Assembly: GCF_013378445.1 (NCBI RefSeq)
Contig: NZ_JABXYK010000005.1
Coordinates: 248,001-312,000 of the forward strand
Direction: 5' to 3'
Source of the DNA: Mycoplana rhizolycopersici
GTDB taxonomy: Bacteria > Pseudomonadota > Alphaproteobacteria > Rhizobiales > Rhizobiaceae
Length of the DNA: 64,000 bases
In this document: positions 53,792-62,835 of the stretch, one piece after another
Position numbering within the stretch: position 1 is the first letter of the stretch
How the letters are laid out: every line of letters starts with the position of its first letter
The notes under the pieces: generated by a model
Databases searched by the model: none
What the model saw: only the letters and a program-made list of their open reading frames with translations
Told to the model about the DNA's origin: nothing
Position numbers and translations under genes: made by a program

Positions 53792-54954
53792 CACGCGGTC
53801 TCCTGGAAGATTTCGCGGCCGATCAGCATGCGGCGGATCTCCGACGTCCCTGCCCCGATTTCGTAGAGCTTGGCGTCGCGCAGCAGCCGGCCGGTCGGGT
53901 AATCGTTGATGTAGCCGTTGCCGCCGAGCGCCTGGATCGCCTGCAGCGCCTGCTGCGTCGCCTGTTCGGCGGCGTAGAGGATGCAGCCAGCGGCGTCCTT
54001 GCGCGCCGTCTCGCCGCGGTCGCAGGCCGCCGCCACCGCATAGACATAGGCGCGGGCGGAATTCAGCGCGACGTACATGTCGGCCACCTTGCCTTGGATG
54101 AACTGGAATTCGCCGATCGGCCGTTCGAACTGACGGCGCTCGTGCACATAGGGCACCACCACGTCGAGGCAGGCGGCCATGATGCCGAGCGGCCCGCCGG
54201 AGAGTACCACCCGCTCGTAGTCGAGCCCCGACATCAGCACGTTCACGCCGCGCCCCTCGCCGCCCAAAACGTTCTCCGCCGGCACCTCGCAGTCGGAAAA
54301 CACCAGTTCGCAGGTGTTGGAGCCGCGCATGCCGAGCTTGTCGAGCTTCTGGGCGGTGGAAAAGCCCGCAAACCCCTTCTCGACGATAAAGGCGGTGATG
54401 CCGCGCGCCCCGGCACCGGGATCGGTCTTGGCATAGACGACGAGCACGTCGGCATCGGGACCGTTGGTGATCCACATCTTGTTGCCGTTCAGGACGTAGC
54501 GGTCGCCGCGCTTCTCTGCCCGCAGCTTCATCGAGACGACGTCCGACCCGGCCCCCGGCTCCGACATGGCGAGTGCGCCCACATGTTCGCCCGAGATCAG
54601 CTTCGGCAGGTACTTTTCGCGCTGCGCTTCCGTGCCGTTGCGCATGATCTGGTTGACGCAGAGGTTGGAATGGGCGCCGTAGGACAGGGCGACCGAGGCG
54701 GACGCGCGGCTGATTTCCTCCATCGCCACGCAATGGGCGACATAGCCCATGCCGGCACCGCCATAGTCTTCCGAGGCCGTGATGCCGAGAAGGCCGAGTT
54801 CGCCGAGCGCCTGCCAGAGCGGCGCGGGGAAGGCATTGTCGCGATCGATATCAGCAGCGATCGGCGCGATCCGCTCGCGCGCGAAACGCCGCACGCTCTC
54901 ACGCAGCGCATCGACCTCGTCGCCAAGCCCGAAATGCATTCCGGCGGTGTACAT
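53791..54954 (-). CDS. ivd: Isovaleryl-CoA dehydrogenase
   Basis: A 387-residue FAD acyl-CoA dehydrogenase oxidising isovaleryl-CoA to 3-methylcrotonyl-CoA, the substrate of the next two enzymes. Motifs include [37 protein letters not shown] and the C-terminal [40 protein letters not shown]; the catalytic glutamate in isovaleryl-CoA dehydrogenases lies at [12 protein letters not shown]. Two ATGs 6 nt apart are possible. GGGAGG lies 9 nt before the inner one (54954), better than 3 nt before the outer (54960). First gene of ivd-mccB-ridA-mccA. Confidence 0.94.
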   Translation of the reverse strand: MYTAGMHFGLGDEVDALRESVRRFARERIAPIAADIDRDNAFPAPLWQALGELGLLGITASEDYGGAGMGYVAHCVAMEEISRASASVALSYGAHSNLCVNQIMRNGTEAQREKYLPKLISGEHVGALAMSEPGAGSDVVSMKLRAEKRGDRYVLNGNKMWITNGPDADVLVVYAKTDPGAGARGITAFIVEKGFAGFSTAQKLDKLGMRGSNTCELVFSDCEVPAENVLGGEGRGVNVLMSGLDYERVVLSGGPLGIMAACLDVVVPYVHERRQFERPIGEFQFIQGKVADMYVALNSARAYVYAVAAACDRGETARKDAAGCILYAAEQATQQALQAIQALGGNGYINDYPTGRLLRDAKLYEIGAGTSEIRRMLIGREIFQETA

Positions 54955-55278
54955 GGTCATTGTCCTCCCACGGCGATGGCTCCAGCAGAGGCAAGGCATG
55001 CGGACGGTGTCAGACCGTGCCGCCGGAAAGCATCGCCAGCCGCGCGGCCGAAGCGATACATCCCGCAAACCTGCAGCCCTCCTCCCAAAGCGCCGACAGG
55101 AAGATAGGGTGCCATTTTCTCGTTTGGAGTGCGATCCCCTTTTTATCCACGGGCCTGATTTCGCCCGAAATCCCGGAAAATCAGGGGCCTCCACAGCGGC
55201 AAAAATAAGCGTGAAAAAAGCTTCACAAAGCCTATTGACGCCGCGCCGGCTTTTATGGTCTATGCGCCCACATCGGAT
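54955..55278. other. Divergent region between ivd and the tRNA gene
   Basis: This 324-nt stretch holds the ivd ribosome site at its left edge and the tRNA promoter at its right. In between, a GTGAA-N6-TTCAC dyad at 55211-55226 is visible in AT-rich sequence and could bind a regulator. I saw no coding frame with a ribosome site. Confidence 0.6.
55235..55264 (+). promoter_or_regulatory. Promoter of tRNA-Val
   Basis: TTGACG (55235-55240) and TCTATG (55259-55264) with an 18-nt spacer lie 14 nt before the tRNA 5' end. The -35 box is good and the -10 fair. Confidence 0.65.
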
Positions 55279-55353
<75 letters not shown>

Positions 55354-55363
55354 TTCGAATTTC

Positions 55364-55395
55364 AAGGGCTTAGCGAGAAATCGCTGAGCCCTTTT
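55364..55395 (+). terminator. Terminator after tRNA-Val
   Basis: An 11-bp stem (GGGCTTAGCGA with TCGCTGAGCCC, one wobble) around GAAA is preceded by AA and followed by TTTTCG. It lies 11 nt past the tRNA. Confidence 0.85.
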
Positions 55396-55516
55396 CGTAT
55401 TTTTCCGCGACTTCGCCGGCGTCTTCTGGACCGCCCGGCCGCGCCGTAGTAACACAACCCTGAACGCGACTTGCCACCACAGCGCGCAGCGCTTCGCTTG
55501 AGGGAGCAACCGACGC

Positions 55517-56722
55517 ATGACGACGATCGAGACACCAGGCTTCCTGACCTTTACGATTGCCATCGTGGTGTTCTTCGTCGGATCTGGGCTCAACCGGATC
55601 GTCGGGCCTTTGAAACGGTGGAACATCCCCGAAGCCGTGACCGGCGGTCTCGTCGCTGCACTCGTCACCCTGATTGCCTACCGCGTCTTCGACACGGCCA
55701 TCGTGTTCGACCTCGATGCCCGCGACATGCTGCTGCTCTATTTCTTCACCGGCATCGGGCTCAACGCCCGGCTGGACGATCTCAGGGCCGGCGGCAAGCC
55801 GCTCGTCATTCTCCTGGTCCTGACGCTGTCCTTCCTGATCTTGCAAAATGTCGTCGCGGCCGGAAGTGCCGCCCTTCTCGGCCTGCCGGACGGGATCGCA
55901 GCACTTCTCGGATCGGTATCGCTGATCGGCGGGCACGGCACCACGATCGCCTGGGCGCCGCTGATCGCCAATCGCTTCAACCTGCCGAACGCACTGGAAA
56001 TCGGGATCGCTTCGGCAACGCTCGGGCTGGTGACCGCAAGCCTTGTCGGCGGCCCGGTCGCGCGCATTCTCATCGGCCGTTACAAGCTGAGCGGCGAGGC
56101 AACCGAGCCGCCCAGCATCGGCCTGCCCGACGCATCGGCGACGGTGCGGGAAAGCAGCATCAACCACGTCAACCTGCTGCGCACCGTCCTCATCCTCAAC
56201 ATTGCGATCCTGATCGGCTTCGCACTGGACCAGGTGGTGGCCGAAACCGGCATCAAGCTGCCGCTCTTCGTCGTCTGCCTGCTCGTCGCAATCGTGATGA
56301 CCAACACCATTCCCCGTCTCTTGCCGAACATGTTCTGGCCGTCCCGGTCGCGCTCGCTGGCCCTCATCTCCGACCTTTCGCTGAACATCTTTCTCGCCAT
56401 GTCGCTGATGTCGATGCAGCTCTGGACCCTCGGCGGCCTGGGGCCGGCGCTGATCATCGTGCTCGGCCTGCAGACCGTCGCCGCAGTACTCTACATGATC
56501 TTCGTCGTCTTCCCGGCGATGGGCCGCGACTACCAGGCCGCCGTCATCTCGGCCGGCTTCAGCGGGATCAGCCTGGGTGCGACCCCGACCGCGATCGCCA
56601 ACATGACGGCCGTCACCAAGGCCCATGGGCCGGCGCCGACGGCCTTCATCATCCTGCCGCTGGTGTCCGCCTTCTTCATCGACCTCGCCAACGCGATCGC
56701 GATCGGCTTCATGGTGCGGTAG
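55517..56722 (+). CDS. gltS: Sodium/glutamate symporter
   Basis: A 401-residue inner membrane carrier importing glutamate with sodium. It has about ten hydrophobic segments and the two GltS pore-loop repeats: GSVSLIGGHGTTIAWAP in the first half and SAGFSGISLGATPTAIANMTAV in the second, as expected for the internal inverted duplication. The start is supported by GAGGGAG about 10 nt upstream. The family call is secure. No other glutamate gene is immediately adjacent. Confidence 0.93.
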   Translation: MTTIETPGFLTFTIAIVVFFVGSGLNRIVGPLKRWNIPEAVTGGLVAALVTLIAYRVFDTAIVFDLDARDMLLLYFFTGIGLNARLDDLRAGGKPLVILLVLTLSFLILQNVVAAGSAALLGLPDGIAALLGSVSLIGGHGTTIAWAPLIANRFNLPNALEIGIASATLGLVTASLVGGPVARILIGRYKLSGEATEPPSIGLPDASATVRESSINHVNLLRTVLILNIAILIGFALDQVVAETGIKLPLFVVCLLVAIVMTNTIPRLLPNMFWPSRSRSLALISDLSLNIFLAMSLMSMQLWTLGGLGPALIIVLGLQTVAAVLYMIFVVFPAMGRDYQAAVISAGFSGISLGATPTAIANMTAVTKAHGPAPTAFIILPLVSAFFIDLANAIAIGFMVR

Positions 56723-56864
56723 GCGCGCACGGCGCTACTTCCAGCCGGCACAGAGATCGGTATTTGTAGCTTTACCAGGCAGACATTCCGGGCTAACTGC
56801 GCAAAGCCTCGTTACGATGGCAGGCGCAAGGCAACGGCGCAGGCTGAAACCGAAGGAAAGCATC

Positions 56865-57245
56865 GTGAAAATTGGCCCCGCCGGTAACCACGCCCGTGAG
56901 CGTTTCCACAAGCAGATGCTGGCGCTCTACGACGTCTGTTCCGCGCTCGGGTTCCGGCCGGTCCTCTTCCGGCGCTACGTCATCCTGAACGGCGGCGTCT
57001 CGGCGGCAAAGGAACTGGTCTTCAAGCCGGGCACGACCGGCCTCGAACGGCTGATCGACCTCGGCAAGACCGGACACTCGATGGAAGCGACGATGCTTCT
57101 GCCGGAATTCCAGCCGCTCTTCTCCGCCGAGGAGCTGAAAGAAGCGCGCGAACGGCTTGCAAACGCCAACCGCTCGCGGTCGCGCGGACGCCTGACCCCG
57201 AGCGTCACCGAAAGACCGGGTGGACCACCCAAGTCTTCCATCTGA
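56865..57245 (+). CDS. Hypothetical protein, 126 residues
   Basis: I do not recognise the function. The GTG start has GAAGGAAAG just upstream; the open frame before it overlaps gltS and is unlikely to be used. The protein is soluble and mixed alpha/beta, with YDVCSALGFRPVLFRRYVILNGGVSAAKELVFKPGTTGLERLIDLGKTGHSMEATMLLPEF in the core and a basic Arg/Ser-rich tail ending GGPPKSSI. A GF-L...S-E-L...LP-F-LF-EEL-AR-RL pattern recalls small conserved proteins seen as stand-alone genes in many bacteria, but I cannot attach an activity. G+C and codon use match the neighbours. Confidence 0.7.
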   Translation: MKIGPAGNHARERFHKQMLALYDVCSALGFRPVLFRRYVILNGGVSAAKELVFKPGTTGLERLIDLGKTGHSMEATMLLPEFQPLFSAEELKEARERLANANRSRSRGRLTPSVTERPGGPPKSSI

Positions 57246-57382
57246 CCGCGGACAATTACCGGACGGATCTGCGACCAATGCACGGCACGGCCGGCATTCA
57301 TCGCACATCTGCTTCCTGCAGTGCGCCTGCCGGACGGAAAGAATCCATGTCATTCGGTGGAAGCGTCAGATCGCAACGCAGG

Positions 57383-57610
57383 TCAGGCGTGAAGGCGGCT
57401 TCGCCCCGCCATCTTGCCCTGCTGCAGGCCGAGCAGGGCGTCGTCATAGCCCTGCGAGCGAGCCTCGGCAGCGATGACGGCGATCGTCTCGGTGATGATA
57501 CGGCAGCAGTCCGGCGACATCGCCGGAAGCATGAATCGTGGATCGCTGGCCTGCATCTTCGCCAGGGTACTGCCAAGCAGCGCCCCCCATTCCTCCGGCG
57601 TTCGAGCCAT
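57383..57610 (-). CDS. Hypothetical protein, 75 residues
   Basis: A small gene with AAGGGGA 6 nt before its ATG and normal high-GC codon use. The protein (MARTPEEWGALLGSTLAKMQ...) is predicted mostly helical and soluble, with an adjacent cysteine pair in MSPDCCRIITETIAVIAAEA and the tail GLQQGKMAGRSRLHA. It matches nothing I know. It is convergent with the 126-residue gene. The ribosome site and codon pattern are the reasons to call it. Confidence 0.55.
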   Translation of the reverse strand: MARTPEEWGALLGSTLAKMQASDPRFMLPAMSPDCCRIITETIAVIAAEARSQGYDDALLGLQQGKMAGRSRLHA

Positions 57611-58014
57611 GGAATTCCCCTTCGAAGCGTAACGATTTCGGCTGATCTTTTCTTATGTCGGCATATAAGCACAACATCACACACAATTCCACAAAAATGT
57701 GGGAAGTTGCTGGGAATAAATCACAGGCCTCGAACGTAAGTCCAATCAGACGCGACATGCGCCGCGGCACTCGCGGCCGCAGTGTTGGCCATTTGTCAAA
57801 ATTTCTGTCTTCCGGTCCACGTCCGTGAAAGTGCCCACAGCAGAAATATGACGGTAATTCAGCATATTAGGGGCGAACGATCCGCTCGTCGGCTACCGCG
57901 GACCCGCAAAGAGCCGGCCTGCGCCGTCACACGATGCCGGACGAGAGACTACGTGTATTTTGCCGCATCCATGACCAATTGTGTGTGTTTTTGAAGCAGG
58001 ACTGCACAATCCTG
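57611..58014. other. Gene-poor AT-richer stretch
   Basis: A 404-nt gap of lower G+C than its surroundings. It holds the leader of the 75-residue gene at one end and runs to the lipoprotein gene stop at the other. A weak hairpin is visible at 57687-57705 (TTCCACA-AAAA-TGTGGGAA) and another (57995-58016) overlaps the lipoprotein stop codon. I see no credible gene or RNA in it. Confidence 0.6.
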
Positions 58015-59259
58015 CTACTTCGCTTGCGTCACCGGCTGCTTTTCGGACTCGTCGAACATCAGCCCCTTGTCCACGCTGCCACCCAGCCGCTCCTGCGCGG
58101 GCGTCATCGTCAGCAGGTCCACCGGCGTTGCGACCGTCGTCGCGGCGATACGGCCGATCCCCCCTGCCGTGCCCGCGACGATTGCGGTGATGCCCTCGCC
58201 GAGCGAAACATCGGAGTCCGTCAGCGTCTGACCGTTGACCAGGCGCTCGCCGATCAGCTGCACGATCTGCGGGCTCTCGGCAAACTTTCCATGGTTCAGC
58301 CGATCGCCGGTCTGCACCTTGGTCAGGTCTACGACCGTGATGCCGGCCTTTTCGAACTGGGCGCGATAGGGCTCGTCCGACGGATTGATCTGCCCCAGGC
58401 GCTGAACGTCGCCGGAAATGAAGCGCGAAAGCGCCAGCGCCTTGTCGTCCTGCGAGACGAAGATCGTGAAATTCGGCTTTCTTTCGCCCATGTCCGACCA
58501 CTGCCGCGCAAAGACGTCGATATCGATGTCGGGCGAGGCCAGCACCACGTTCTGGATCTTCGGCCCGAGCTTGCCGCCGTCGCGGATCGCCATCTGGCGC
58601 AGCGACTCCATGGCGAGCCAGGTGCCCATCGAGTGGGCGAGGATGGTGATGTCGGTCACGCCCTTTTCAGCCTCGATCGCGCGCAGAAGCCGCTCCAGAC
58701 CCGTCCGGGAATAGTTGGTGCTTTCCTTGTCGTAGTTATAGTCGAACACGCGCGCGCGCGACGGCCAGGTGAACAGGATCGGCGTCACCTGCGCATCCGA
58801 ATCGTGAACGATCTGTGCGAACCGGAAGACCGCGTCCTCGTAGCGGTTGTTGAAGCCGTGCACGAAGACCATCACGTGGCCATTTTTGTTGTGCGCACGG
58901 AACCAGGCCTCGCCGCTTTCCACCGACGGCAGTTGCTTGACACGCGTCACCGCAAAGTCGGTTTCAGGATTGGGCGGCAGCTTCTTCGGCCACTGCACGC
59001 TGCCGGCCTTGCGGTTCTTGTCCGGCGGAATGGACACGGCGATATCGGTCAGGAAAGGCCGCGCGCTGCGTTCGCCGGAGAAGAGCGTGTTCGGATCGCC
59101 GGAGGGCACGCGGGTGGTGGCGACGAGCATGTCCACCGTTGATGTTCCGGGCACCGGCGCGGTCTCGGCGATGGGAGCCATGAAGCCCTTCTTTCCACCG
59201 CACGCGGCAACGGCCACCGAAAGCGACAAAACAAGCGCAATGCGCCACCCATTCCGCAT
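58015..59259 (-). CDS. DUF900-like alpha/beta hydrolase lipoprotein
   Basis: A 414-residue exported lipoprotein; the signal peptide MRNGWRIALVLSLSVAVAAC ends in a lipobox with lipidated C20. The DUF900/esterase-like hydrolase core has VMVFVHGFNNRYEDAVFRFAQI for the oxyanion region, LFTWPSRARVFDYNYDKEST, and the nucleophile elbow LAHSMGTWLAMESLR (serine in HSMG). The D in SPDIDIDVFARQ and a later histidine (LNHGKF) could complete the triad. A C-terminal segment is rich in Gly, Ala and Thr. The substrate is unknown. The ATG at 59259 directly begins the signal peptide. Confidence 0.85.
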   Translation of the reverse strand: MRNGWRIALVLSLSVAVAACGGKKGFMAPIAETAPVPGTSTVDMLVATTRVPSGDPNTLFSGERSARPFLTDIAVSIPPDKNRKAGSVQWPKKLPPNPETDFAVTRVKQLPSVESGEAWFRAHNKNGHVMVFVHGFNNRYEDAVFRFAQIVHDSDAQVTPILFTWPSRARVFDYNYDKESTNYSRTGLERLLRAIEAEKGVTDITILAHSMGTWLAMESLRQMAIRDGGKLGPKIQNVVLASPDIDIDVFARQWSDMGERKPNFTIFVSQDDKALALSRFISGDVQRLGQINPSDEPYRAQFEKAGITVVDLTKVQTGDRLNHGKFAESPQIVQLIGERLVNGQTLTDSDVSLGEGITAIVAGTAGGIGRIAATTVATPVDLLTMTPAQERLGGSVDKGLMFDESEKQPVTQAK

Positions 59260-59520
59260 TCGGATACACCCTTTTACCGCGCCGCCGACAAAGCAGCCTC
59301 CCCGGTGGCCGCCGCCCATATGAGGCCGACCGCATGTCTTAAGAGATGTTTAAAGGGCAATGCTCGGTCAGGCAATCGGTTATCACCCGCACCGGTGTTT
59401 GTGACATCGACGTTGCGGGCACCTGCGGCGCTGCGGCCACAGCCGTCACGTGGCACGACCGAAGCACTCCGCGACCTGCTGCATCTCAAATCCCGCAGCG
59501 TGGACGCTCCCTTCCCGATG

Positions 59521-60339
59521 TCATGACCCTCTGAAGGAAGGTGAAAACCGCTCCGCTCCGACGCTGGAGGCGGCTAGGCCCCGCGAGGCTCCGTTCAGGG
59601 CGAGGTCGCGAACGGCAAGGTCCAGCGTCCGGTGGGATGCCGCGCGTGCGGCCTCCGCGTCACGCAGGCGCAGCGCCTCGACCAGTTCCCGATGAACCAG
59701 GAGCGCCTCCTCGCGGTCTTCCACCGCCTCGTTGGAGCGATAAAGCGCATAGATGAGCGCAGCATGAATGATGGACGAGAGCTGGCGGAAGACCTGGTTG
59801 TGGCTCGCCTTCAGCAGGATCTCGTGAAACTGCACGTCGGCGCGCGTGAAGGCTTCGATATCCGTGCCGGCGTCGCGCATGCGCCGCCAGGCACCGTCGA
59901 GGTCTGCGATTTCCTGGACGGTCGCGCGCTCGGCAGCAAACGCCGCTGCGACAGGCTCGACCGTGCGGCGCGTCTCGAGAATGCAGCCGAAAAGATCGAG
60001 ATCGTGAATGCGCGGCCCCATCCATTCCAGGATCTGCGGATCGAGCAGGTTCCAATCGGTCTTCTCGCACACGACCGTGCCGACGCGCGGCCGGCTATGA
60101 ACCAGCCCCTTGGTCGAAAGGATCTTCAGGGATTCCCGTACCACCGTCCGGCTGACGCCGTACATCTCACAGAGATCGCTTTCCCGCGGAAGAACGCTCC
60201 CCACGGCATAGCGGTCGGAGCAGATGTCGAGCCCGATCGCAGCGGTCACGTTTTTCTGCACCCGCGGCCTGCGGACCTGCAAATCCGTCTTGCCGCCCCG
60301 CGGCTCCTTCGTCACGTCCACCTGTACCCCCCGGCGCAC
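59521..60339 (-). CDS. GntR family transcriptional regulator, FadR subfamily
   Basis: A 272-residue regulator. The winged helix is in the first 95 residues (VGSVLPRESDLCEMYGVSRTVVRESLKILSTKGLVHSRPRVGTVV), followed by an all-helical FCD domain with metal/ligand histidines (DVQFHEILLKASHN, HRELVEALRLRDAEAARAASHRTL). It is divergent from the UxaA-family dehydratase gene with two operator-like sites between them, so it probably represses sugar-acid use until a sugar acid binds. The start is uncertain: GTG at 60339, or in-frame GTGs at 60321 or 60315 after a GGGGGG stretch. Confidence 0.88.
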   Translation of the reverse strand: MRRGVQVDVTKEPRGGKTDLQVRRPRVQKNVTAAIGLDICSDRYAVGSVLPRESDLCEMYGVSRTVVRESLKILSTKGLVHSRPRVGTVVCEKTDWNLLDPQILEWMGPRIHDLDLFGCILETRRTVEPVAAAFAAERATVQEIADLDGAWRRMRDAGTDIEAFTRADVQFHEILLKASHNQVFRQLSSIIHAALIYALYRSNEAVEDREEALLVHRELVEALRLRDAEAARAASHRTLDLAVRDLALNGASRGLAASSVGAERFSPSFRGS

Positions 60340-60391
60340 CCGCGCTTCGCATCAGCATCCGCCCCGCCCGGCGGCCATGTCAATACCGATT

Positions 60392-60402
60392 TGTCAGACT
60401 AT
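60392..60402. promoter_or_regulatory. GntR/FadR-type operator half-dyad 1
   Basis: TTGTCAGACTA fits the NNGTNNGACNA style of FadR-subfamily sites and lies in the divergent gap next to a GntR gene. Confidence 0.6.
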
Positions 60403-60412
60403 TTCATTCAAA

Positions 60413-60423
60413 AGTATGACTAT
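60413..60423. promoter_or_regulatory. GntR/FadR-type operator half-dyad 2
   Basis: AAGTATGACTA shares GT and GACTA with the first site. Its centre is 21 bp away, two helical turns, so both sites face the same side of the DNA. Confidence 0.55.
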
Positions 60424-60559
60424 TTGACCCGACGCGCATGCCGGGAGGGAAGGCGAATCGGTGGCACAGAGTCAACCTTGGCAGAGTGCGAAACTGCCAC
60501 AATTGACTTTTGCCGACATTGTGCATAATTCGCCCGTCCCCTGTCGCAGGAGTTCTGCC

Positions 60560-62089
60560 ATGCTTGCCGAAATGCCCGCTGTCCTCGTTCTCAATCCGAA
60601 AGACAATGTCGGCGTCGTGCCGGCCAATCTCGATGCGGGGCGCGCGCTCGTGAACGGGGTCATTGCCGCCGAACGCATTCCGCGCGGGCACAAGGTCGCG
60701 ATCGCCGCGATCGCCGAGGGCGCGCCGGTCCTGAAATACGGCCAGATCATCGGCTATGCGACGCGGGCGATCATGCCGGGCGAGCACGTGCACCTGCAGA
60801 ACCTCGCCATCCTCGACGTTGCGCTGAAGCACGAATTCTGCGTCGACAACGCACCGCCCGCGATGGTGCCGGAGGCCGACCGCCGCACCTTCGACGGCTT
60901 CGACCGCGGAGGCGGCCGCATCGGCACCCGCAACTACATCGGCATCCTCTCGACCGTGAACTGTTCCGCCACGGTCTCGCGCTACGTCGCCGAGCACTAC
61001 GCTCGGAAGTTTCGCGAGGCCGGCCACGACAACATCGACGGCGTCGTGGCGCTGACCTATGGCGGCGGCTGCGCGCTGAACCTGAAATCCGAGGGCGGGC
61101 GCATCCTCACCCGTACCTTCAAGGGCTATGCGCGCAACCCAAATTTCGGCGGCATCCTGATGATCGGGCTCGGCTGCGAGACCTTCCAGTACGGCCCCAT
61201 GGTGGAAGAGGCTGGCCTCGAGGAAGGCAAGACCTTCCGCACCATGATGATCCAGAACCAGGGCGGCACGCGCAAGACGATCGAAGCCGCCTGCGAGATG
61301 ATCGACGACATGCTGCCGGACGTTGGCCGCATCCGCCGCACGCCGCAGCCGCTGTCGGGAATCAAACTGGCGCTCGAATGCGGCGGCTCGGACGGCTATT
61401 CCGGCATTTCCGCCAATCCCGCGCTCGGCATCGCCTCGGACATGCTGGTGAAGGAAGGCGCCACGACCGTGCTGTCGGAGACGCCCGAGATCTATGGTGC
61501 CGAGCATCTGCTCACCCGCCGCGCCGCCCGCCCGGAGGTGGCCGAAAAGCTGCTCGCGCGCATCGACTGGTGGCGCGAATATACGGCGAAGAACGATGCC
61601 GAGCTGAACAACAACCCTTCGCACGGCAACAAGGCCGGCGGGCTGACGACGATCCTCGAAAAGTCGCTCGGCGCCGTCGCGAAGGGCGGCTCGATGCCGC
61701 TCAACGCCGTCTACGAATATGCCGAGGAAGTGACGGAGACCGGTTTCGTCTTCATGGACACGCCCGGCTATGACCCGGCCGCCGTCACCGGCCAGATCGC
61801 CGGCGGCTGCAACCTCGTGGCCTTTACCACCGGCCGCGGCTCCGTCTCCGGCTACAAGCCGGCGCCCTGCATCAAGATCGCCACCAACACACCCATGTAC
61901 GAGCACATCAAGGACGACATGGACATCAACTGCGGCACCATCGTCGATGGCACCGAGACGATCGAGGACGCCGGCCGCCGCATCTTCGAATTCGTCATCG
62001 AAACGGCCTCGGGAAGGAAGACGGCAAGCGAGGCCTTCGACTACGGCGACAACGAGTTTGTGCCGTGGCAGGTGGGGGCGGTGACGTGA
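60560..62089 (+). CDS. UxaA family (altronate/galactarate) dehydratase
   Basis: A 509-residue sugar-acid dehydratase. An N-terminal SAF-like domain covers about residues 10-95 (VLVLNPKDNVGVVPANLDAGRALVNGVI, IPRGHKVAIAAIAEGAPVLKYGQIIGYAT). The large UxaA catalytic domain follows with NCSATVSRYVAEHYARKF, GGGCALN and the C-terminal ALECGGSDGYSGISANPALG cluster, then LNNNPSHGNKAGGLTTILEKSLG and NCGTIVDG. The conserved cysteines and histidine bind the metal. Substrate could be D-altronate or D-galactarate; only the family is certain. The ATG at 60560 has GCAGGAG 7 nt upstream. It is controlled in all likelihood by the divergent GntR gene. Confidence 0.88.
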   Translation: MLAEMPAVLVLNPKDNVGVVPANLDAGRALVNGVIAAERIPRGHKVAIAAIAEGAPVLKYGQIIGYATRAIMPGEHVHLQNLAILDVALKHEFCVDNAPPAMVPEADRRTFDGFDRGGGRIGTRNYIGILSTVNCSATVSRYVAEHYARKFREAGHDNIDGVVALTYGGGCALNLKSEGGRILTRTFKGYARNPNFGGILMIGLGCETFQYGPMVEEAGLEEGKTFRTMMIQNQGGTRKTIEAACEMIDDMLPDVGRIRRTPQPLSGIKLALECGGSDGYSGISANPALGIASDMLVKEGATTVLSETPEIYGAEHLLTRRAARPEVAEKLLARIDWWREYTAKNDAELNNNPSHGNKAGGLTTILEKSLGAVAKGGSMPLNAVYEYAEEVTETGFVFMDTPGYDPAAVTGQIAGGCNLVAFTTGRGSVSGYKPAPCIKIATNTPMYEHIKDDMDINCGTIVDGTETIEDAGRRIFEFVIETASGRKTASEAFDYGDNEFVPWQVGAVT

Positions 62090-62368
62090 GGGGCGGAAGG
62101 GAACACGTCACGTATCGCTCGTCCGAATGCCAGCTTCTGAGTTTCTAGGCGAGGCATGCCCGTGACTGCACAGATGGTCGCTATCGCCAGCGGGCGAGGA
62201 CGGCTGCGATTGTGCCTCACGGTGTCAACCGTCAGGCACCGTCAAATCGAAAGACCCGCTAAGAATTGCTTGACAGGCCTGAGGAGTGGGCGTTCCGTGC
62301 TCCGACGTGGAGGACCCCGGCACGCCTCGCCTGATGTCGGAGCTCCACGGCACAAGAGGGAGGATGCA

Positions 62369-62635
62369 ATGCCGACCATTGTTGCCCACCATAACATCAC
62401 AAAGGGCGCGGACCATTGGCTCAACTCACCGAAGCGCAAGGAGTTGTTCGGTCCGCTCGGCGTGACCGACATTCGAACATTCGTTGATCCACAGGACCCG
62501 ACTCGTGTGGCCGTTCTTATGGACGTTCCGGATATGGACGCCATGAGGAAGGCCATGCAAAGCAAGGCAGCAGCCGATGCGATGGCCTTTGACGGGGTGG
62601 TGCCGGAGTCTTTGGTAATCCTGGTTGAAACCTGA
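62369..62635 (+). CDS. Hypothetical protein, 88 residues, ferredoxin-like fold likely
   Basis: A small soluble protein behind a strong ribosome site (GAGGGAGG 5 nt upstream). It reads MPTIVAHHNITKGADHWLNSPKRKELF, then LGVTDIRTFVDPQDPTRVAVLMDVPDMDAMRKAM and AMAFDGVVPESLVILVET. The alternation of strands and helices suggests a dimeric alpha-beta barrel or ferredoxin-like fold like that of stress-related small proteins, but no activity can be assigned. It is probably monocistronic. Confidence 0.75.
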   Translation: MPTIVAHHNITKGADHWLNSPKRKELFGPLGVTDIRTFVDPQDPTRVAVLMDVPDMDAMRKAMQSKAAADAMAFDGVVPESLVILVET

Positions 62636-62637
62636 GG

Positions 62638-62748
62638 TTAGGCGCAGCGTTTTTGCCGCCGCCATTCCTGAGTGTCCCCGACATCGCCCGCATGTCCCGG
62701 CACCTCCGGCCGATGCGTCTCCCGGAATTCGCCCACTCGACTGGCGGT
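62638..62748 (-). pseudogene. Remnant of a GntR/FCD regulator C-terminus
   Basis: On the minus strand one frame reads VGEFRETHRPEVPGHAGDVGDTQEWRRQ and then a stop. This strongly resembles the end of the GntR regulator at the window edge (VAEFRATHRPEPPGY). No start or upstream domain is present, so it looks like a decayed fragment of a related regulator. The short length limits confidence. Confidence 0.45.
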
Positions 62749-62835
62749 AGAAGCCGATCGATATTATGTGCTGCTGGCGCGTCGCCTGTTCCATTGAAAT
62801 AGTCAGTAAGCGTATACGCCGTACGTGCAGCCCCC

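Noticed and set aside
57782..57994. Open frame of 70 codons on the plus strand
   Set aside because: There is no ribosome site, it has odd residue composition and it lies in AT-rich non-coding sequence.
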